This document shows, in pieces, positions 6,605-8,150 of a stretch of DNA of 8,150 nucleotides. The notes beneath the pieces are model-generated. The model was not told the DNA's origin and did no database searches. It saw only the letters and a list, made by a program, of their open reading frames with translations. The stretch spans positions 1-8,150 of the forward strand of contig JBJXFE010000003.1 of the NCBI GenBank assembly GCA_046153875.1. The letters are read 5' to 3'. The position numbers were made by a program, and so were the translations under genes. Each line of letters starts with the position of its first letter. Positions within the stretch are counted from its first letter, which is position 1. Source of the stretch: JBJXFE01 sp046153875 (GTDB lineage Bacteria > Planctomycetota > Phycisphaerae > Phycisphaerales > UBA1924).

Positions 6605-6632
6605 AACTTACCCCACTTCAACGAGATGTCAA
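6605..6632 (-). promoter_or_regulatory. Promoter candidate for the exported propeller genes
   Basis: The minus strand carries a perfect TTGACA (6632-6627), a 16-base spacer, and TAAGTT (6610-6605), which matches the -10 consensus only at the outer positions. It would give a leader of roughly 85-90 bases before the GTG at 6513. It is the only good -35 element I found upstream of either propeller gene. Confidence 0.4.
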
Positions 6633-6816
6633 GAGGGACTGTAAAGAGGTTAGGCGAAGACGAGGCGCTCGACGGTTGCGGGCGGGGCAGCAGTCATGGC
6701 GTCGTCGCCAGGGCGAACGGAGCTGCCACCAGCACGGCGCGGCTGCGGATTCCTGGGTGCGCCCCTTACCGATAGCGAGGCCGGCTTGATCCAGACGCCT
6801 GTGGTTTGGGGGATGA

Positions 6817-6844
6817 CCGGTTAGCACCGGACATGAATGTCCGG
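6817..6844. repeat. Two overlapping dyads sharing one CCGG
   Basis: CCGGT-TAGC-ACCGG (6817-6830) is immediately followed by, and shares CCGG with, CCGGACAT-GA-ATGTCCGG (6827-6844). The second is a perfect 8-bp inverted repeat around a two-base centre. As RNA only one of the two hairpins can form at a time. As DNA the second looks like a dimeric repressor operator. It lies about 80 bases beyond the 3' end of the GIY-YIG gene. The absence of a U-run argues against a plain terminator. Confidence 0.45.
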
Positions 6845-6926
6845 AATGGGATGGGCTTCGATCGTGCTCCAACGGCTACGTTCCGCCGATAGAAGCGCTA
6901 CCGGGCGGGCAGCAAACCGGCCCCCG

Positions 6927-7436
6927 TCACCCGCGCCGCAGGTTGGCGAACGGCAGCGCCCCGTACTCCGCCGCGAACTCGTCCAGGAGACTCCGCTCGG
7001 CGTCGCGCGCGTTCGCAGCGGGCGTGGCGGTCCAGCACACGGAGGCGCTTTCGACTCCGGCCAGCTGCCACATGAAACGGCCGCCCCAATGGCGAGCGGG
7101 AGCGCCGCCGCCGAACGCGAGCAACTCCGCCAAGCGCCCCCGCAGCGTTCCGCGTCGGCCGCCGCCGCCCGACTGCCCGATGTAGAGGACGATCGCGCCA
7201 AGCACCCACTTGGCGCGTAGCCGCTCGACGGCGACCGTCGGGTCGCGCCCTTTCCATCGCCCGCCGGCGCTCGCGGCCAAGAAGCGCGGCGGCCGGTGCG
7301 GCGACCTCACCACGGCGTACACGCCCGGCGATTCGGGGACGGACCCGAGCCCGCCCGACCGGAGCACGTGGATGGGGGTGAAGCCGGCGAAGCCGGCGCG
7401 GGCTAGCGCCGCGGGCGACCCGAATGAGGCGGTCAT
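6927..7436 (-). CDS. Stand-alone GIY-YIG-fold protein, probable nuclease
   Basis: A 169-residue protein with the marks of the GIY-YIG endonuclease fold. GVY at 38-40 (SPGVYAVVR) and YIG at 85-87 (IVLYIGQSG) are the two signature strands, joined by an unusually long linker of about 45 residues. RGTLRGRLAELL follows, with Arg101 at the expected catalytic arginine. AERSLLDEF supplies Glu147 as the likely metal ligand, and LPFANLRR near the end supplies Asn165. There is no added zinc finger, helicase or UvrC-type domain. Enzymes of this fold cut DNA in repair, recombination, restriction or homing, and the sequence does not say which applies. The ATG at 7436 gives a complete domain but has no Shine-Dalgarno. 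The gene runs opposite to the small-gene cluster starting at 7636, and the 17-bp direct repeats lie 22-66 bases upstream. Confidence 0.72.
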   Translation of the reverse strand: MTASFGSPAALARAGFAGFTPIHVLRSGGLGSVPESPGVYAVVRSPHRPPRFLAASAGGRWKGRDPTVAVERLRAKWVLGAIVLYIGQSGGGGRRGTLRGRLAELLAFGGGAPARHWGGRFMWQLAGVESASVCWTATPAANARDAERSLLDEFAAEYGALPFANLRRG

Positions 7437-7457
7437 GCGGCGAGTTTACGGCGCGGT

Positions 7458-7502
7458 CGCTAGGCGCGCGTTAGGCGATCTCCCCCGCTAGGCGCGCGTT
7501 AG
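7458..7502. repeat. 17-bp perfect direct repeat, two copies
   Basis: CGCTAGGCGCGCGTTAG occurs at 7458-7474 and again at 7486-7502, starts 28 bases apart with an 11-base spacer. Bases on either side differ, so the repeat unit is exactly 17 bp. Both copies lie in the 199-base gap between the divergent GIY-YIG gene and the small-gene cluster. They could be tandem regulator-binding sites for either side, or the trace of a recombination or insertion event. Confidence 0.6.
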
Positions 7503-7535
7503 CCCAACGGAACGAGCGGTTGCCCACATTCCGCT

Positions 7536-7557
7536 GGGAATCGCGGGATTCCCCGCG
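7536..7557. repeat. Alternative hairpins ahead of the small-gene cluster
   Basis: GGGAATC-GCGG-GATTCCC (7536-7553) forms a perfect 7-bp stem with a four-base loop. Overlapping it, CGCGGG-ATTC-CCCGCG (7542-7557) forms a 6-bp stem, and the two exclude each other. They lie about 80-100 bases before the start at 7636. Confidence 0.4.
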
Positions 7558-7601
7558 AGCGGCCTTGCACTCCGCGCCAGGTCATGGCTTCATGTGCTGC
7601 A

Positions 7602-7620
7602 CGCGGGGCGGAACCCCGCG
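7602..7620 (+). promoter_or_regulatory. Perfect 7-bp hairpin abutting the ribosome-binding site of the 7636 gene
   Basis: CGCGGGG-CGGAA-CCCCGCG ends exactly where the AAGGAG ribosome-binding site (7621-7626) starts. It has a five-base loop and an all-G/C stem. In mRNA it would sit directly upstream of the 30S entry site, where it may protect the 5' end or modulate initiation. No T-tract follows. Confidence 0.4.
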
Positions 7621-7635
7621 AAGGAGAACGGGGCG

Positions 7636-7851
7636 ATGGCGAACGGGGAGAACAACGGGGCGGTCGGGAACGCGGTGGCCTTCCTCCCGGGCGGGACGCG
7701 GGTGATCAGCCTGCTCGACGGGGAGGACGGGCACGTGATGAACCCGTTCGACAACGCGGGGATCGAGTACGAGGTCATGACCGAGTACGGGATCGAGCGG
7801 TGGATGCGGGCGGACTTCATCACGTTCGCCGAGGCGGAGGTCGAGGAGTGA
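7636..7851 (+). CDS. Small acidic hypothetical protein with an AV-x-LPGG motif
   Basis: I choose the ATG at 7636 (71 residues) because AAGGAG lies nine bases upstream. A longer form from GTG at 7594 would translate through the 7602-7620 hairpin. I do not recognise the family. The N-terminus, MANGENNGAVGNA, is Asn/Gly-rich. VAFLPGGTRVISLLDG follows at about 14-29, then a stretch rich in acidic and aromatic residues (YEVMTEYGIERWMRADF) and a Glu-rich end. There is no signal peptide, membrane segment or cysteine. Third positions are almost all G/C, so it is probably coding. AVAFLPGGTRV resembles AVLTLPGGRCV in the next protein. It is first in a rightward run of small genes. Confidence 0.65.
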   Translation: MANGENNGAVGNAVAFLPGGTRVISLLDGEDGHVMNPFDNAGIEYEVMTEYGIERWMRADFITFAEAEVEE

Positions 7852-7908
7852 CGCGGCGCGGACCGCGAACGAGCGGGCGGTGAACGGCTGAACCAAGGGA
7901 GCACGACC

Positions 7909-8130
7909 ATGAAGGTGATCGGGATCGAGTTCCGGACGAGCCACGCGGCGGCGGATTGGGCCGAGGACAACGGCGGCGCGGTGCTCACCCTGCCCGGCGG
8001 CCGCTGCGTCGCGGTCAGCGGCCGCGACAGCGAGCGGATCGAGGCGGCCGGCGGGCCCGCCGCGGTGCGGGCGGGGCGCCGGCCCCGGCACTGGGGGCGG
8101 ACCATCCTCACCGTCGGAGCCAAGCCATGA
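7909..8130 (+). CDS. Small basic-tailed hypothetical protein, AV-x-LPGG motif
   Basis: A 73-residue protein I cannot assign. The ATG at 7909 follows GGGAG by seven bases. It opens MKVIGIEFRTSHAAADWAED, then GGAVLTLPGGRCVAVSG at about 22-38, and ends in a basic segment (RAGRRPRHWGRTILTVGAKP) that could contact nucleic acid. It lies 57 bases after the previous small gene. Its stop overlaps the next start as ATGA at 8127-8130, a usual sign of translational coupling. The shared AV-x-LPGG segment suggests the two small proteins may be distant paralogues or have a similar strand-turn-strand fold. Tight spacing of short unknown genes is typical of phage or other accessory modules, but no mobile-element gene is visible beside them. 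Confidence 0.65.
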   Translation: MKVIGIEFRTSHAAADWAEDNGGAVLTLPGGRCVAVSGRDSERIEAAGGPAAVRAGRRPRHWGRTILTVGAKP

Positions 8131-8150
8131 CGACGCACATCGACGCCCGC
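8127..8150 (+). CDS. Start of a further gene, truncated by the window edge
   Basis: An ATG at 8127 overlaps the stop of the preceding gene in the ATGA arrangement and is preceded by GGAG at a suitable distance. Only MTTHIDAR is visible, so nothing can be said about function. The overlap and third-position G/C bias make it a likely third member of the small-gene operon. Confidence 0.5.

Larger units (their letters stand above)
6514..6926. other. Gene-poor interval between the propeller gene and the GIY-YIG gene
   Basis: No open frame here has both good codon use and a ribosome-binding site. A 42-codon frame from the ATG at 6697 and an 84-codon minus-strand frame (6618-6872) are not recognisable as proteins. 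The interval contains the promoter candidate at 6605-6632, the leader hairpin at 6567-6595 and the paired dyads at 6817-6844. The minus-strand part near 6844-6926 is the 3' flank of the GIY-YIG gene. Confidence 0.5.

Noticed and set aside
6304..6789. A 161-codon plus-strand frame over the start of the propeller gene and the gap
   Set aside because: It overlaps the signal peptide region of a well-supported gene and shows no protein-like composition or Shine-Dalgarno.
6817..6844. Intrinsic terminator for the GIY-YIG gene
   Set aside because: On the minus strand the stem is followed by GTGCTAACC rather than a T-run, so I list it only as a dyad.
7458..7502. Start of a CRISPR array
   Set aside because: Only two repeats of 17 bp with an 11-bp spacer. 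CRISPR repeats and spacers are longer, and no cas gene is visible.
7470..7510. Integron attC-like core sites (GTTAGGC at 7470 and GCCCAAC at 7503)
   Set aside because: The two cores are not paired in the required order and spacing. No matching RYYYAAC or GTTRRRY partner lies within attC distance, and no integrase is present.

Overview
The window looks like high-GC planctomycete DNA, most likely class Phycisphaerae. The best evidence is the C-terminus of the large repeat protein at 2319-4799. It has two cysteine-bearing dockerin-like modules (CYPDCDASG...VADFTCFQ and YADCNASG...VADFGCFQ, ending in GCP), which is the 'GC-type dockerin' tail known from that group. The assignment is an inference from this motif and base composition. 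No rRNA or other marker gene is present.

From the left edge to 2216, everything reads leftwards on the minus strand and concerns DNA damage. An SRAP/YedK-type abasic-site protein (1545-2216) is followed by an ImuA-like RecA-fold protein (747-1493), then by an ImuB-like Y-family polymerase homologue that starts at 814. This is the known SRAP-ImuA-ImuB mutagenesis cassette, in which DnaE2 would usually come next. Here ImuB breaks off after about 138 residues, near base 400. It is followed by about 90 codons of an unidentified coding segment in another frame (about 126-399). From about base 124 to the edge comes the P-loop start of a ComM/YifB-type AAA+ ATPase. The imuB and comM frames are the same and no stop lies between them, so one chimeric frame runs from 814 off the left edge. 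This is either a real rearrangement or an assembly chimera.

From 2319 to 6513 there are two secreted repeat proteins, also on the minus strand. The upstream one (4864-6513) has about eight SBBP-like beta-propeller repeats. The downstream one (2319-4799) has fourteen roughly 50-residue repeats and the dockerin-like tail. They are 64 bases apart and may be co-transcribed from a promoter candidate near 6605-6632.

Bases 6514-6926 hold no convincing gene, but contain that promoter, a leader hairpin and a pair of competing dyads. A stand-alone GIY-YIG-fold protein lies at 6927-7436 on the minus strand. Next come a 17-bp direct repeat and several hairpins (7458-7620), then a rightward run of small genes: 7636-7851, 7909-8130 and one starting at 8127. 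The two complete small proteins share an AV-x-LPGG motif. The second and third genes overlap by ATGA, so they look like an operon. Their function is unknown, and this end looks like accessory DNA.
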